In this document: piece after piece, positions 36,176-46,944 of the stretch
Position numbering within the stretch: the first letter of the stretch is position 1
Layout of the letters: every line of letters starts with the position of its first letter
Origin: Actinomucor elegans
Lineage: Eukaryota; Mucoromycota; Mucoromycetes; Mucorales; Mucoraceae
Assembly (NCBI GenBank): GCA_026027325.1
Contig: JAMSLZ010000005.1
Span: forward strand, 1,364,001-1,428,000
DNA length: 64,000 bases
Reading direction: 5' to 3'
Made by a program: the position numbers and the translations under genes
The notes under the pieces: generated by a model
What the model was told of the DNA's origin: nothing
Database searches by the model: none
Seen by the model: only the letters and a program-made list of their open reading frames with translations

Positions 36176-39100
36176 ATGTCCCCGCCCAAAGTCCTTATGG
36201 TAATATACTAAGTGTTAAACTGTATGATAGAACCACTAACACGATCGATAGGTGGCTGAAAAACCATCGTTGGCAGAAGCGCTCAGTCGATTGCTTGCTC
36301 CTAACGGCCAGGTAATAAGAATAATAATAAAAAAAAAGAGCAAATCGTGCTTGCAGAAAGCCAACTGCTTGCTATTTAGTATACTACGCATCGACACACC
36401 ACGCCTATACATGAATGGATTGGCACATTTCGCGGTGCACCTGCCGAATTCCACTTTACTTCTGTAACTGGTCATGTCTATGGCCTTGATTTCACCAAAC
36501 AATTCAATTCTTGGGACGTTGATCCACTTCAGTTATTTGAAGCTACTACAGTGAAATCAGAGTCAAACCCAAAAATGCGCTTGACTCACCACTTGCAAAC
36601 GTGTGCTAAAGGTGTAGACTATCTTGTGCTTTGGCTAGACTGCGATCGTGAAGGTGAAAATATCTGTTTTGAGGTGATTGAGAACTGTTTACCAAACATG
36701 AAGCATCCTCAAGTGGGTGATAAGATGAGCCATGTCTTGAGAGCCAAGTTTTCAGGTACAATGAAAAAGCTCAAGAGATTCGTTGAACTGACGTTCAGTA
36801 GCTATTACAAAGGAAGATGTGCGTAGAGCAATGAACAATCTTGGTAAACCCAATGAAAACGAATCGAGAGGCAAGTTATAATCACTGATGTTTGGACTGA
36901 TAGCACAATAGACTCATTGTTCTACAGCTGTTGATGCTCGACAGGAGCTTGATCTGAAAGTAGGTGTTGCCTTTACTCGATTTCAAACCAGATTTTTCCA
37001 AGGAAAATACGGTGATCTGGACTCAACTGTCATCAGTTATGGCCCTTGTCAGACACCTACACTGTCATTTTGCGTAGAAAGACACGATCGTATTCAAGGA
37101 TTCCAGCCTGAGCCGTATTGGTCGGTCAGTGCTACAATCACAAAGGCAGATGTACCATTAAAGCTATCGTGGATGAGAGAAAGAGTGTTTGATAGACAAA
37201 TCGGTACCATGTTTGTTAACCGAGTGATAGATTCCAAATCAGCTGGCGCAAAGTAAAGAAGGAGAGCATATCGAAGAAAAATGCGTACTAAAGATTTTGT
37301 GATTATAGAGTTTTGAATATTGACGTGCAAAAAAAATCCAAGGCTAGACCACATGCTTTGAATACGGTTAGTATACTGCGATCTATTGATTAAGCAAGGT
37401 GCTAAACAAAAACCCAAGGTCGAAATGTTAAAACATTGTTCTGCCGGGCTTGGTATTAGTCCAAGTGAATGCGTGAGTACAGTCAATACATCATATGTAC
37501 ATGTAAGCTTATGGTGCATGCATTAGATGAGTATTGCAGAACGTCTTTATACGCAAGGTTACATTTCTTATCCTCGAACCGAGACTTCCAAGTATCCTGA
37601 AACTTTTGATCTCGATAGTGTTCTTAGAGAACAATCTGAACATCCAGATTGGGGACACTATTGCAAAGATTTATTACAACTTGGATATGACAGACCTTCT
37701 GGCGGAACAGACAGTGGTGATCATCCTCCAATGTAAGTACATTCAAGAATTCATTTGATAAGTGATTTTATGTTTTTTTCTATACTATTAGCACACCAAC
37801 TCGTCTTGCTTATGAAGGCGACTTGCCTGGTGACACCTGGCGGTTATACGATTTTATCACCCGTACATTCATCGGATCTATTAGTGCTGGTCTTAAATAT
37901 ACAACTACAAATGTTACGTTTGATATTGGGGGCGAAACGTTTGGGTGTAAAGGTACCAAGGTAACATCCCCTGGATTTTCGTCTGTGATGCACTGGATTA
38001 CCAAAGCAGACGAGTATATTCCTGATTTTAAACTAGGAGAAGTACTGCAAGTGGCTTCTGTCCATTTGACAGAGGGCAAAACCAGCCCACCCGATTATTT
38101 GACAGAAGCTGAGTTGATTGGGCTGATGGAACAAAATGGGATTGGTACTGATGCTTCGATTCCAACGCATATTAATAACATCTGTCAAAGAAATTATGTT
38201 CAAGTGTCTGGATCTGGAAGAAAACTGATACCAACCAATTTAGGCATTGTGCTGATTCACGGGTAAAAGCATTTAATGTCTTGCTGAAACAATATACTAA
38301 CCCTCTATCATTAGTTACCGTAAGCTATTAGGTCTCTTTTTGTTTAATCATGATGGCTATTAATCACTGTTTATTCAGAGAAAATTGACCCTGAACTATC
38401 ATTACCTACAATGCGTTCAGATGTGGAGCAGCAACTCAATTTAATTGCTTCTGGCAAGGCAGCTCATGGCGATGTGCTTCAATATTTCTTGAAGATGTTT
38501 GCTAAAAAATTTGCCTATTTTATCAAGCAGGTAAAGCTTTGAATCGAACAAACTCGGTAGAGCTGACCATGATCCTAGATTGAAGCAATGGATGAACTTT
38601 TTGAAGCTACCTTTTCGCCACTTGCTGCTACAGGAAGACCACTCTCAAAGTGTGGTAAATGTAAAAGGTATGTTTTGTTATTAAATTAAGAAAGGGCGTG
38701 TCAGTAAGCTTTCTTGAAATAGGTACATGAAGTACATTTCACTCAAACCCAACCGTCTTCACTGCGCTACGTGTGACGAAACCTACTCACTCCCTCTCAA
38801 TGGCCATATCAAGCTGTACAAGGAACTTCGTTGTGTAAGTTGTGAGTAAATAGGAGACCAATCCAAGTGATTAACTGAGACTTAGCCTCTTGATGATTTC
38901 GAACTTGTTCTTTACTCTACTGGGTCAAAGGGCACTGGCTACCCCATCTGTCCCTGTTGTTACAATAATCCACCGTTTGAAAACTTTAAAAAGGGTAAAA
39001 AAAAAAAAAGCTTATAGTGAAATAGGAGATCTAGTCAGTAAACCAGTATGTAGGTATGGCTTGTAATCACTGTCCTCACCCAACCTGCGCTCATTCGATG

Positions 39101-39580
39101 GTGACCAATGCTGTGTGTCCTTGTCCTGAATCAGAAAATGAAACAGATCCTTGCAAAGGATCTTTGATTCTGGATGCAACTTCAGCACCTCGTTGGAAAC
39201 TGAGCTGTAATGAATGCAATATTGTATCAAGCTTTGTGGATACCATTAAAAGTAGGTGAAATAAGGCATAGATCAAGACACTTACATATCGATAGATGTG
39301 GTTATACAAAAGGACAAACTATGTGATTGCGGATCTGTTTTACTTCAGGTAGAGTTTCGCGAGAATCAAAATAGGGCTTCTATCAGTGGATGTATCATGT
39401 GTGATGATGATATGGAGAAATTATTAGCGACAAGGTAAGAAAGAACCGATCAGGTTTAACTGGAAATTAACCCAGAATTACAGGTTTGCTAGAAAGAATG
39501 TACGCGTAAGACGTAGTAAAAGAGGAGGAGGCAAGAAATTTGACCCTAGACTACGTAAATTATATGCTGATATGCGGTGA
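36176..39580 (+). CDS. TOP3B: DNA topoisomerase III, beta type
   Basis: A type IA topoisomerase that cuts and passes single strands of DNA (animal beta enzymes also act on RNA). I place 17 exons: 36176-36199, 36252-36311, 36380-36755, 36802-36870, 36928-37252, 37309-37366, 37419-37472, 37527-37732, 37792-38262, 38315-38319, 38379-38530, 38579-38667, 38723-38834, 38886-38994, 39054-39251, 39296-39434 and 39484-39580. All are in phase, about 847 aa. Motifs: toprim VAEKPSLAEAL and the acidic LDCDREGEN (about 115), ALSVDARQEL-like SRAVDARQELDL, the catalytic tyrosine in GYISYPRTET (about 337), IGTDASIPTHINNICQRNYV, and a C-terminal run of CxxC zinc pairs. The end is basic (RSKRGGGKKF). The sequence follows the beta paralogue along its full length, including the zinc region. 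The start of exon 4 could be 36799 or 36802. Confidence 0.93.
38315..38319 (+). other. 5-nt microexon of the topoisomerase III gene
   Basis: The bases TTACC lie between TCATTAG and GTAAGC. With them the product reads HGYQKIDPEL, matching the family pattern HGY-x-KID-x-EL; without them the upstream exon (ending GG) meets a stop in the next one. Flanking introns are 52 and 59 nt. Confidence 0.7.
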
Positions 39581-39901
39581 TTTTTGACACTTGGATAAAT
39601 GGCTTTATGAAACAAATAATATAGACATATAAGTGTATATATCTAACCATAAGAATGAATATACCGGTTTTTGTGTAAACAACAACAATGATATTTTGCA
39701 TGAATACTGATTCAAGCAGGGGCTTACTTATGGAGGACAATATATGTATGTTAGTTGCCACAAGTAAGAGAGAAGATTATACCGTTAGGAGATTGGATTA
39801 GGAGATTCGGATTCATGCCGCTCCTCTTTACAGAATCTCCTATATCCCCTTATTATTATTATAAATAAGAGAGCTGATTTGAATTCTTTCTTTCTTTAAC
39901 A
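39581..39901. promoter_or_regulatory. Spacer with TATA-like promoter of the next gene
   Basis: TATAAATA at 39860-39867 lies about 35 bp before the ATG at 39902, followed by a TTCTTTCTTTCTTT pyrimidine tract. This arrangement suggests a TATA-driven promoter with a very short 5' leader. Confidence 0.4.
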
Positions 39902-40444
39902 ATGCATCCACTTGTACATTCACCTACCCAAACTACCATCAAATCAAAATGGCATACCTTTAAAACTTGGTTTACGCCTGATTCTAACAACAAAAGACGT
40001 CCTTCACAGTGCAGCGTATCCACTACTTCAACTACTTCTACCATGACGAGTTGCTGCTGTAACAAAGAAGACTTTACAAAAAGACCTTCCCTCACTGGAT
40101 CTGAAGGTGGTCTTTTGTTCTTTAAAAGAAGACCTTCTAATGCATCCACGTCATCTGCAACAACGGACATGATCCAGAAAGAGATTGAGAAGATCTATTC
40201 ACTGTATAACCTCGCCATGGATGAACTAAACTATGCTGAAGATTCACAAGGTTCGCCTTATTATTCCGGTGATCTGATTGCAGCAAAAGAAGCCATCGAC
40301 CATTGCCAAGAAGCTTTCTCAATACTACTAAGAGACTATAACGAAGAGTATCAGTTACAATCAACTATTGGACTCAAGATATCCACACTACAAACAAGAT
40401 ATCAATCATTACCGCTACAGCCAGCGGATCCACTGGACTTTTAA
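39902..40444 (+). CDS. Hypothetical 180-aa protein
   Basis: An intronless frame of 180 aa that I do not recognise. The first 85 residues are basic and Ser/Thr-rich, with a Cys cluster (SCCCNKED) and two similar K/R-R-P-S motifs (NNKRRPSQ, FFKRRPSN) that could be basophilic-kinase sites. The second half is predicted helical (IQKEIEKIYSLYNLAMDELN, IAAKEAIDHCQEAFSILLRD), resembling a short helical bundle of MIT or TPR type. No signal peptide. A TATA-like box stands about 35 bp upstream of the ATG, which supports a real short-leader transcript. Confidence 0.65.
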   Translation: MHPLVHSPTQTTIKSKWHTFKTWFTPDSNNKRRPSQCSVSTTSTTSTMTSCCCNKEDFTKRPSLTGSEGGLLFFKRRPSNASTSSATTDMIQKEIEKIYSLYNLAMDELNYAEDSQGSPYYSGDLIAAKEAIDHCQEAFSILLRDYNEEYQLQSTIGLKISTLQTRYQSLPLQPADPLDF

Positions 40445-40629
40445 CTTATATACATATCTATAAAAACTTATCTAAATATCTCCATCTATCATTCTTCTTA
40501 TATACCATATCTCTCTGCATGTTTCTTATACTTATTATAGTAGTTTGTGCTGCGTCACACTACCAAAAACTTGAAATAAACCGATTATTCTTATTCCCCT
40601 CCTCTTTCTTTTTACTTTTCACTAACAAA

Positions 40630-42175
40630 ATGCTCGATAAATTACCAAGAGATATTCTTTTGGTTGATATTTTGGAGTTGCTTGATAGTGAGTCCTTAAT
40701 TAAACTATCGTCTGTTTCGAAATATTTCAATTATTTAGTCAATGACGAGTCTATTTGGAAGAAACTATGCCTTGAAGAATTTAATATCTCGCAAGATCAT
40801 GCTTATCGAAATAAGGGCTGGAAAAGGCTTTATGAAGCACTGAAATACCATACAAAGGTATATACTTGGGGTGAAAACTTTGATAGTCGTTTAGGATTGG
40901 ATTCTCCTCCAGCGCAACGAGATACGACCATGGCATTTCCATTCAGGTAGACAATACGCCTTTTTTTTTTTTTTTTTTTTTTTTTTTACGTGTAAACTGA
41001 ACACTATTCTATTAGTCGCCGACATAACATGCAACGAAGGTATCCTAGAGAGGTCACCACACCACAGGAGGTTCATTCTTTACAAAATCTCTCCATTGTT
41101 GATATTGCGTCAGGAGGCTGGTCGTTTCATGCATTGGATACCTCTGGCTCAGTTTATATGTGGGGCACAGTAAGTTGATATCAGGGTGTATCATCTTTTT
41201 CGAAACTAACTTGGTATGTGCAATAGATGCAACAAGAACTAACACCGCGTTTTTCTTATGGTACTAAACGATTAACTACCCCGACATTATTGCAAACAGG
41301 CAATGAAACACAGCCCAAAATCAAGTTCCGCAGTATTTCCAGCGGTCGAGCCCATGTCATTGGTCTTGCTCGCGATGGCACTGTCTGGCACTGGTCCAAC
41401 CATGTCACTCTTCAGCGTGTAGACATTGAGGATCGAATTGTACAAGTAGCTGCGAACTGGAACTACAGTAGTGCATTAACGGCAGACGGAAAGTTGCTCG
41501 TCATTCCCCAGCCAGATCTCATTATTCAATCTCAACTGGAAGAAGAGCCTGCACCCACTGTGCTGGTAGCCGCTGCAGTTTCTGTATCGGATATGTTGCC
41601 TGATGCATCACAGGATCGCATTGTACAGATTGCAGGACTGGATGGCTATACACTTGCTTTGACGCAGCATGGACGTGTCCTCAAGGTTGCCACTGGTGGT
41701 GGATTTGCTACTGAAGCGATTGAGCTAGTCAAATACAGCAGTACAACCAAAGAGAATAATGATCGCCGTGGTGTGATGACCCGTTTCATTACGGGTGCAT
41801 TCAATAATTTTGCAGTCTATACCAAAGACAAGGTGATGATGGGCGACATTAATGTGGCTGCAGATACAGAGCCTACGCGAATCAATGCTTTAGATAATCA
41901 AGATGTATGCAAAGTCTCGTTTGGAGAGTAAGTACAACATGTGTTTATAATATCAAATGTATTAATCAATAGGTAGCTATCATTACGGTGCTCTAACAAC
42001 TCAAGGTAAACTACTGACTTGGGGTACAAATAACTCTGGTGCTTTAGGGCATGGTGACGATACAGAACGTGAATGTCCAACACCTCGTATCGTTCAAAGT
42101 TTAGAAAATAGTTTTGTATTTGCTATTGGCTTTGGAGGTTGGCAAAGTTCGGCTTTGGCCATTGATATCATGTAA
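40630..42175 (+). CDS. F-box protein with RCC1-like repeats (Saf1-like)
   Basis: Exons 40630-40946, 41016-41169, 41227-41927 and 41977-42175 join in phase to about 456 aa. Residues 1-45 are an F-box (LPRDILLVDILELLDSESLI, SVSKYFNYLVNDESIWKKLC). The remainder is a beta-propeller of RCC1 type, seen as repeated strands: VYTWGENFDSRLGLD, IASGGWSFHALDTSGSVYMW, ISSGRAHVIGLARDGTVWHW, YHYGALTTQGKLLTWGTNNS and IGFGGWQSSALAID. The layout equals yeast Saf1, the SCF adaptor that targets adenine deaminase, so a substrate-recognition role in an SCF ligase is likely; the substrate here is unknown. The start at 40630 puts the F-box at the N-terminus. Intron 1 contains a T27 run (40961-40987). The stop lies 8 bp from the stop of the convergent ubiquitin-like gene. 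Confidence 0.88.
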
Positions 42176-42183
42176 TAAAAGCT

Positions 42184-42684
42184 TTATAGTTTACGCTTCC
42201 TTGATTCTCTCTCTTTACCTTTCTCTAATGGCAAGGATATCAAAGGCTCTGGTTGTATAATGGGTTTCGAATCAGTCGAGCCCAGTTTAATCTTTTTGGT
42301 TAGAGGCTTCTTTTCAATTCTATCGCATTGGATGAGTGAGAACGTGTGTACAATACAAGCTTCTTTTTTATCTACACGTTACCTAATGGTAGTATCTGCT
42401 ATATTCTCTTCTAGAGGCCATTGATATGTTCGACCTCCAACTAACCTCACAGTCAAATTCAAGATAATAGGTCCTTCGTGTATCGAGTAATCTTGAAACA
42501 GATCATCCGAATCTGTCAAAATTTTTCCTCCCAACGATCGTATTCGTTGTTCTTGTACGCTAACTGCAGTTGTCTTGGCTAATCTTTGCTTTAAATCAAA
42601 TACTGTACACGGTTCATTGGCTTTAAAACAAAGACAAAAAGGCCCAAATCCCGAAAACGAATTAATTACAACTTGAAAATACAT
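42184..42684 (-). CDS. Ubiquitin-like domain protein with di-glycine and basic tail
   Basis: Exons on the minus strand 42383-42684 and 42184-42319 join in phase across a GT-AG intron and give about 145 aa. Residues 1-85 have a ubiquitin-like pattern: first strand MYFQVVINSF, helix start TVFDLKQRLAKTT, then EQRIRSLGGKILTDSDDLFQ, and a last strand ending LNLTVRLVGG. After the di-glycine comes a tail of about 60 residues, RTYQWPLEENI then a Lys/Arg-rich segment ending KGKERESRKRKL, which looks like a nuclear signal. It is not a ribosomal fusion tail. Sde2 has a similar order (ubiquitin-like fold, GG, then an effector part), but its GGKGG sequence is absent here. An in-frame ATG at 42720 would add 12 residues. 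Confidence 0.65.
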
Positions 42685-43072
42685 GCATTCAAGAACAGTT
42701 TCGTGTTTGTGTGTATACAAAGCGCGCCTTGCGGAGAAAAAAAAAGGAAAAGAAACTGAAAGAATACAATAAGGGCCCGTTTTGCGGAAGGTACATTAGC
42801 TTTTGGATAGTCGCACAATAGATTGAATAGTGTGGTCTGCTGACAAAAGCCCACGTCAGACGACTAGTAGTTGCATAAACGGTTTCAATTGGTCTGCCAA
42901 GATATATATGGGCACTGTAATTGGATGTCGGAGATGTTATATTTGAGCAGCAGCAGAACAGTAGCAGCAGATTCTATTCTGAAAGCAGAAGCTTTTATAA
43001 TATAATAATAAAAAAAAATCTGGATAGGGCAATCTGTCAATGGTTATATAGTGTATTGAATGGTGTTTAATG

Positions 43073-43109
<37 letters not shown>

Positions 43110-43870
43110 GAATTACTAAATAGTTGTATGAGGTATGTGCAATATATTTATGTTCGAATAACAAAAATACAAATAAATACTTTAGCTCGAAATGAATGAC
43201 TACGTGCACAAATGACATATTTAAGACTACTTCTTACAGTGCTTCCACTCTCAGTTTGCTGAACTTTTGAAAACGCCGCCCACTGATTTGCAAATAATTT
43301 GACTTACTTCTGGTCAAGAAAAGTTGGTTGAACAGACAACATTTTACTGAGCATCCAAAAAATTTATTTTTAAAAGTTAATCCATATTGATGTAAAATAT
43401 TTGATGCGATTTTACTAGCATATGAAAATCTAGCTAGGCACTAGGTGTTTTGGTAAAGATGATATAAACCAAAAAGTGTATCCAACAATGCAGACACTAT
43501 ACTAATTAAGAACTAACCTAGGTCCATGTACGATTTTTCAAGACTTTTTGGTTTGATGGACATCGCACATAAAAAATTAAATCCCGCATAAATTTTGTAA
43601 AGTAGTAAAATGTCTTCTGCCAGCAAGATATCAACAAACCCATTAGACAGTCAATCTATCTATATAGAGCCCTTATTGTGTCCCAAGAATTGGGTAAAAA
43701 GCTGTCTGTGACAATTAATCTAATCAGAATATGGAAACATGTTTCGTGTCTTTCACAAGTTTACTTGTGAATCCATGATTGTTCATCAGCAGCAGCCGGT
43801 GTTTCAAAGGTTATTTCATCATTTTGCTACAGTAGTTTTTTTTTTTCCTTTCTTCTTTCTCATTTCCAAA
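42685..43870. other. Intergenic with long T tract
   Basis: AT-rich divergent spacer. A T30 run occupies 43077-43106. No gene is recognised. An in-frame upstream ATG at 43739 belongs to the next open frame, but the signal-peptide-like start is at 43871. Confidence 0.55.
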
Positions 43871-44665
43871 ATGAACCATACAATGAAACGAACATTAACA
43901 TTATTTTCAATACTACAAATAACAGTAGCCGGCAATGATCTACCTACTCTATTCAATGATACGCTGAATCAATTGGTACCTGACAATAGCAACACAGCAG
44001 ACGGTATAGCACATATAATTACCGCGCTGTCTACAGCAGTCAGTCTGTCTATTTCCTTTTTCAAATACCTATTCGCATTTGTGATCAATGTCATACAATA
44101 CCTATTAGCGCCCTTTGGTTGGCTAGTTCGTACGTTGTGGAGTCAATTAGTCGCCAAACCTTTTGCTTTATTCTTACACGTGATGCATATCCTGTATCCA
44201 GTGCTCATGTTTTGTGCAGCTGCGATTGGCTGTGGGTTATTCATCGGCGGATGCGCTGGATTCGCAGCAGAAGCCTTTTCAAATCTATTGATTACCGCTA
44301 CCTGGGGTCCACAACCCAAAGAACAGCCTGAAGAACAAGTATTTACTCAAGATCCAGTACCAGAACCTTTGTTATTAGATGTAGACACTGAAGACGATGA
44401 ACCAAATTATTCAACAACCACATCTTCGTTTTTTGGTGCAAAGAAAAGCAAAAAGGCTCGAGGAAAAGAACCAATGCATAACAGCAGCAATTGCTCTTCA
44501 AGATCTTCTTCTCCACCCGTCATGATTCGAAGGATGAAACTATCCTCCACAGAGACACCGACCAGAAGAAGAAAGAATAGCTGGCAATGGGATGAAGACG
44601 AAGAAGACGAAGAACCATATCATTATACTGATGATGGTTTGAGAAAAAGAAAAACGCACCTGTAA
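43871..44665 (+). CDS. Hypothetical membrane protein with acidic C-terminal tail
   Basis: A single-exon frame giving 264 aa from the ATG at 43871. That start gives a basic n-region and a hydrophobic stretch (MKRTLTLFSILQITVAG) like a signal peptide; an in-frame ATG at 43739 would add 44 residues. Two hydrophobic blocks follow (LSTAVSLSISFFKYLFAFVI ... YLLAPFGWLV and YPVLMFCAAAIGCGLFIGG), each long enough for one or two spans, separated by an amphipathic stretch. The C-terminal 95 residues are hydrophilic, acidic and Ser-rich with basic patches (KKSKKARGK, TPTRRRKNSWQWDEDEEDE), probably cytosolic and phosphorylated. Residue order resembles ER proteins of the seipin kind only in outline; I do not assign a family. 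The next gene starts 51 bp downstream. Confidence 0.65.
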   Translation: MNHTMKRTLTLFSILQITVAGNDLPTLFNDTLNQLVPDNSNTADGIAHIITALSTAVSLSISFFKYLFAFVINVIQYLLAPFGWLVRTLWSQLVAKPFALFLHVMHILYPVLMFCAAAIGCGLFIGGCAGFAAEAFSNLLITATWGPQPKEQPEEQVFTQDPVPEPLLLDVDTEDDEPNYSTTTSSFFGAKKSKKARGKEPMHNSSNCSSRSSSPPVMIRRMKLSSTETPTRRRKNSWQWDEDEEDEEPYHYTDDGLRKRKTHL

Positions 44666-44715
44666 AATAAAATATTTCGTTTGTTTTCGCTTCTTTATTT
44701 ATTTATACATTAGCA

Positions 44716-45888
44716 ATGACATGGTCTTTTTCTTGGTGGCAAAGAGTACCTCTTAGTGAAGAGTTACCTACTACCAACATTCAAGTGAGAGCAAATAAAA
44801 AGCAAATCATTTTAATTGTATTGAAATGGGTGTTAACTGTCATTGTACTCGGCATCATTCTCTTCTTTACATTGTTTGGCATTGACTTTAATTCCCGTAT
44901 TTCACCAAGAGACTACCTTGCTCCCAAAAGACTCGACTCTGGCGCACTTTCATCAGAACAATGCTTTCAAGGCACTGTTGATAGCAATAAGCATTTTGGA
45001 CTCATGCCCAGTGTACCTGTCAAAGAAGACGAGACGTGTTTTGACTACGCTTCGCTTATCAAGCCGGTTATCGCTAGCAATAGCACGACAACGTTTCATA
45101 CCTATTGGTCAACCTCCATGTCATCCACATTGACCGAGAACCAACTGGCTAGTTTGCGTTCTTTGATAGCGACCCAACCAAGCGAAACGACTCAGCTCAA
45201 ATTCTGGGTTTCTGCCAAGGACAAGTCTATTCTATTAAAACCCGAGAGTTTATGGCATACCGTACCTGCAAATACCATCCAACTGGAAACTATCGACAGC
45301 TCCATATTTACTGCCGAGCAATTGGAACATCACACCCGAGATTTACTAAAGCTGAGCGCGTTATATACCTATGGTGGGGTTTGGTTCGATCTGGATGTAT
45401 TGTTTGTTCGTGATATGTCACCTTTATTACAACAAGAATGGTTATCACAAGCGACTTGCTTTGAACGCTCACCGTTTGCATCCAGCACTACAATGGACAG
45501 CCGATTTGCTGGCTCGTTAATGCACATGTTTAAAAAATCACCGTATCTATGCGAAATGATCAGCGTGGCCAAGGATGAATTGACAGGTACTGTGAATGGA
45601 TTGAAGCCTCTGAGGTCCTTGAATGTAGATCTTTATGCACGTGTATATTATCGTTTGTTGAAACATCGGTTAGCGCCTTGGGCTGTCTTGCCTTGGTGCT
45701 ACACTGACCCTTCACAGTGCAAGTCATATAATTCGTTACCGGATGCCTTTGATCGAGGCGCAGAGTTTGACAAGAAGAAGTTGAATGCTGTGTTTACATA
45801 CCATTGGCACAATAATAGATGGAATGCAAATCCTGGATCCATTTTCAAGTATCTGACGGAGCAGCATCAGCAAGTGACACACTGGTAG
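44716..45888 (+). CDS. Type II membrane glycosyltransferase with DXD motif (GT32-like)
   Basis: A single exon of 390 aa. A short basic cytosolic N-terminus is followed by one signal anchor (IILIVLKWVLTVIVLGIILFF, about 35-55), as in Golgi type II enzymes. The luminal part contains FHTYWSTSMSS, then the sugar-nucleotide-binding stretch DLLKLSALYTYGGVWFDLDV, whose DLD is the DXD metal site typical of GT32 (Och1 and alpha-1,4-glycosyltransferase types). It ends with FTYHWHNNRWNANPGS, also a family feature. Conserved Cys residues suggest disulphides. The likely role is adding a hexose or N-acetylhexosamine to protein or lipid glycans in the Golgi; the donor cannot be told from sequence alone. It begins 51 bp after the preceding membrane-protein gene, on the same strand. 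Confidence 0.82.
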   Translation: MTWSFSWWQRVPLSEELPTTNIQVRANKKQIILIVLKWVLTVIVLGIILFFTLFGIDFNSRISPRDYLAPKRLDSGALSSEQCFQGTVDSNKHFGLMPSVPVKEDETCFDYASLIKPVIASNSTTTFHTYWSTSMSSTLTENQLASLRSLIATQPSETTQLKFWVSAKDKSILLKPESLWHTVPANTIQLETIDSSIFTAEQLEHHTRDLLKLSALYTYGGVWFDLDVLFVRDMSPLLQQEWLSQATCFERSPFASSTTMDSRFAGSLMHMFKKSPYLCEMISVAKDELTGTVNGLKPLRSLNVDLYARVYYRLLKHRLAPWAVLPWCYTDPSQCKSYNSLPDAFDRGAEFDKKKLNAVFTYHWHNNRWNANPGSIFKYLTEQHQQVTHW

Positions 45889-46944
45889 ATATTTCATGTA
45901 TAAATAGTATATAGTATAGTAGAATCCATCATAATGTAATAAAAGATTGGCGTTTCAAGAGGGAATCTTTCCTTTTCGCGGTTAGAGCCAATGGTTCATT
46001 TGATTGTTCCTGGTAGCAACTTGTTCCTGGAAGCATTGAGTCCTTTTTTTTTTGTCCCTGAAAGTGGCTTACAATGCCGAGATGGATTTCTGCTCCTATT
46101 ACTGTCTTGGCAAACAAGTAATAAGGTGAATCACTGATTATAGATAATGCAAAGCATCATCCTGCTTCGATAAGCTGCATACTGATTGATATAAAGAAGC
46201 ATCGATATAATAATCTCGTTATCCTTATCTTCTTCTTTATGATTCGAATAAAGAAAAATCATTCTTTAATATACTCCAGGAGCCTTGTTATTCAATGTAG
46301 ATTTACTCCTATTGTCTAAAGAACATCCAAGATTCATTTACGCGCAAATCCATTCAAATAAGTCGAGGTTAATAATGATTCATTCAACCCACTTCTAAAA
46401 GCTTTACGCGGTAACCCATTGGCGCGCCAAATACGTTAGCCATAACTGGGTATTTAGATCGCCATTTACCACCACCTATCAAAACATGTGTAATCCCGTT
46501 GAATAATGATATAATGACCATGTGTTTTAGATAAAAAGATACCCGTGCAAAATCATGGTCGAATTACTTGATACACCACATCATCAAGTGCTTGATTACC
46601 AAAGAACGTATTCAGAATCAAGAGTAGCTCATCAAATGCGACTGCATGTCATGATAATCGAAGCAAGCTATTGATAGAACATGCCTATCAGTTTTGCATA
46701 AGCAAAAGTTGGATCAGAAGTTGGATTTTACAGATAGAATATTACTGCAGAATCAAGGACGCTTGTTCCTCAAATTCGAGTTTACTGTCGCAAGCATTTA
46801 CGTTACATGAATTTTGCACAAAGTGGATTCATTGTTTAGCTCGTATCCATTGGCTGCTTAGACTCTATTATCAATAACAAGCGTCAAAAGCATGTTTTAT
46901 TAATATATATGTATGATGTGTATGTACAAGTAAGAAATAAGACA
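45889..46944. other. Intergenic between convergent genes
   Basis: AATAAAAG near 45938 may serve as the polyadenylation signal of the glycosyltransferase gene. The open frames at 45929-46117 and 46671-46877 have no support. A weak GCTCATCAAATGCGACT near 46627 recalls the dispersed repeat but is too short to call. Confidence 0.5.

Noticed and set aside
46610..46650. A twelfth copy of the dispersed repeat
   Set aside because: Only about 17 bases (GCTCATCAAATGCGACT) match; too short against an AT-rich background.
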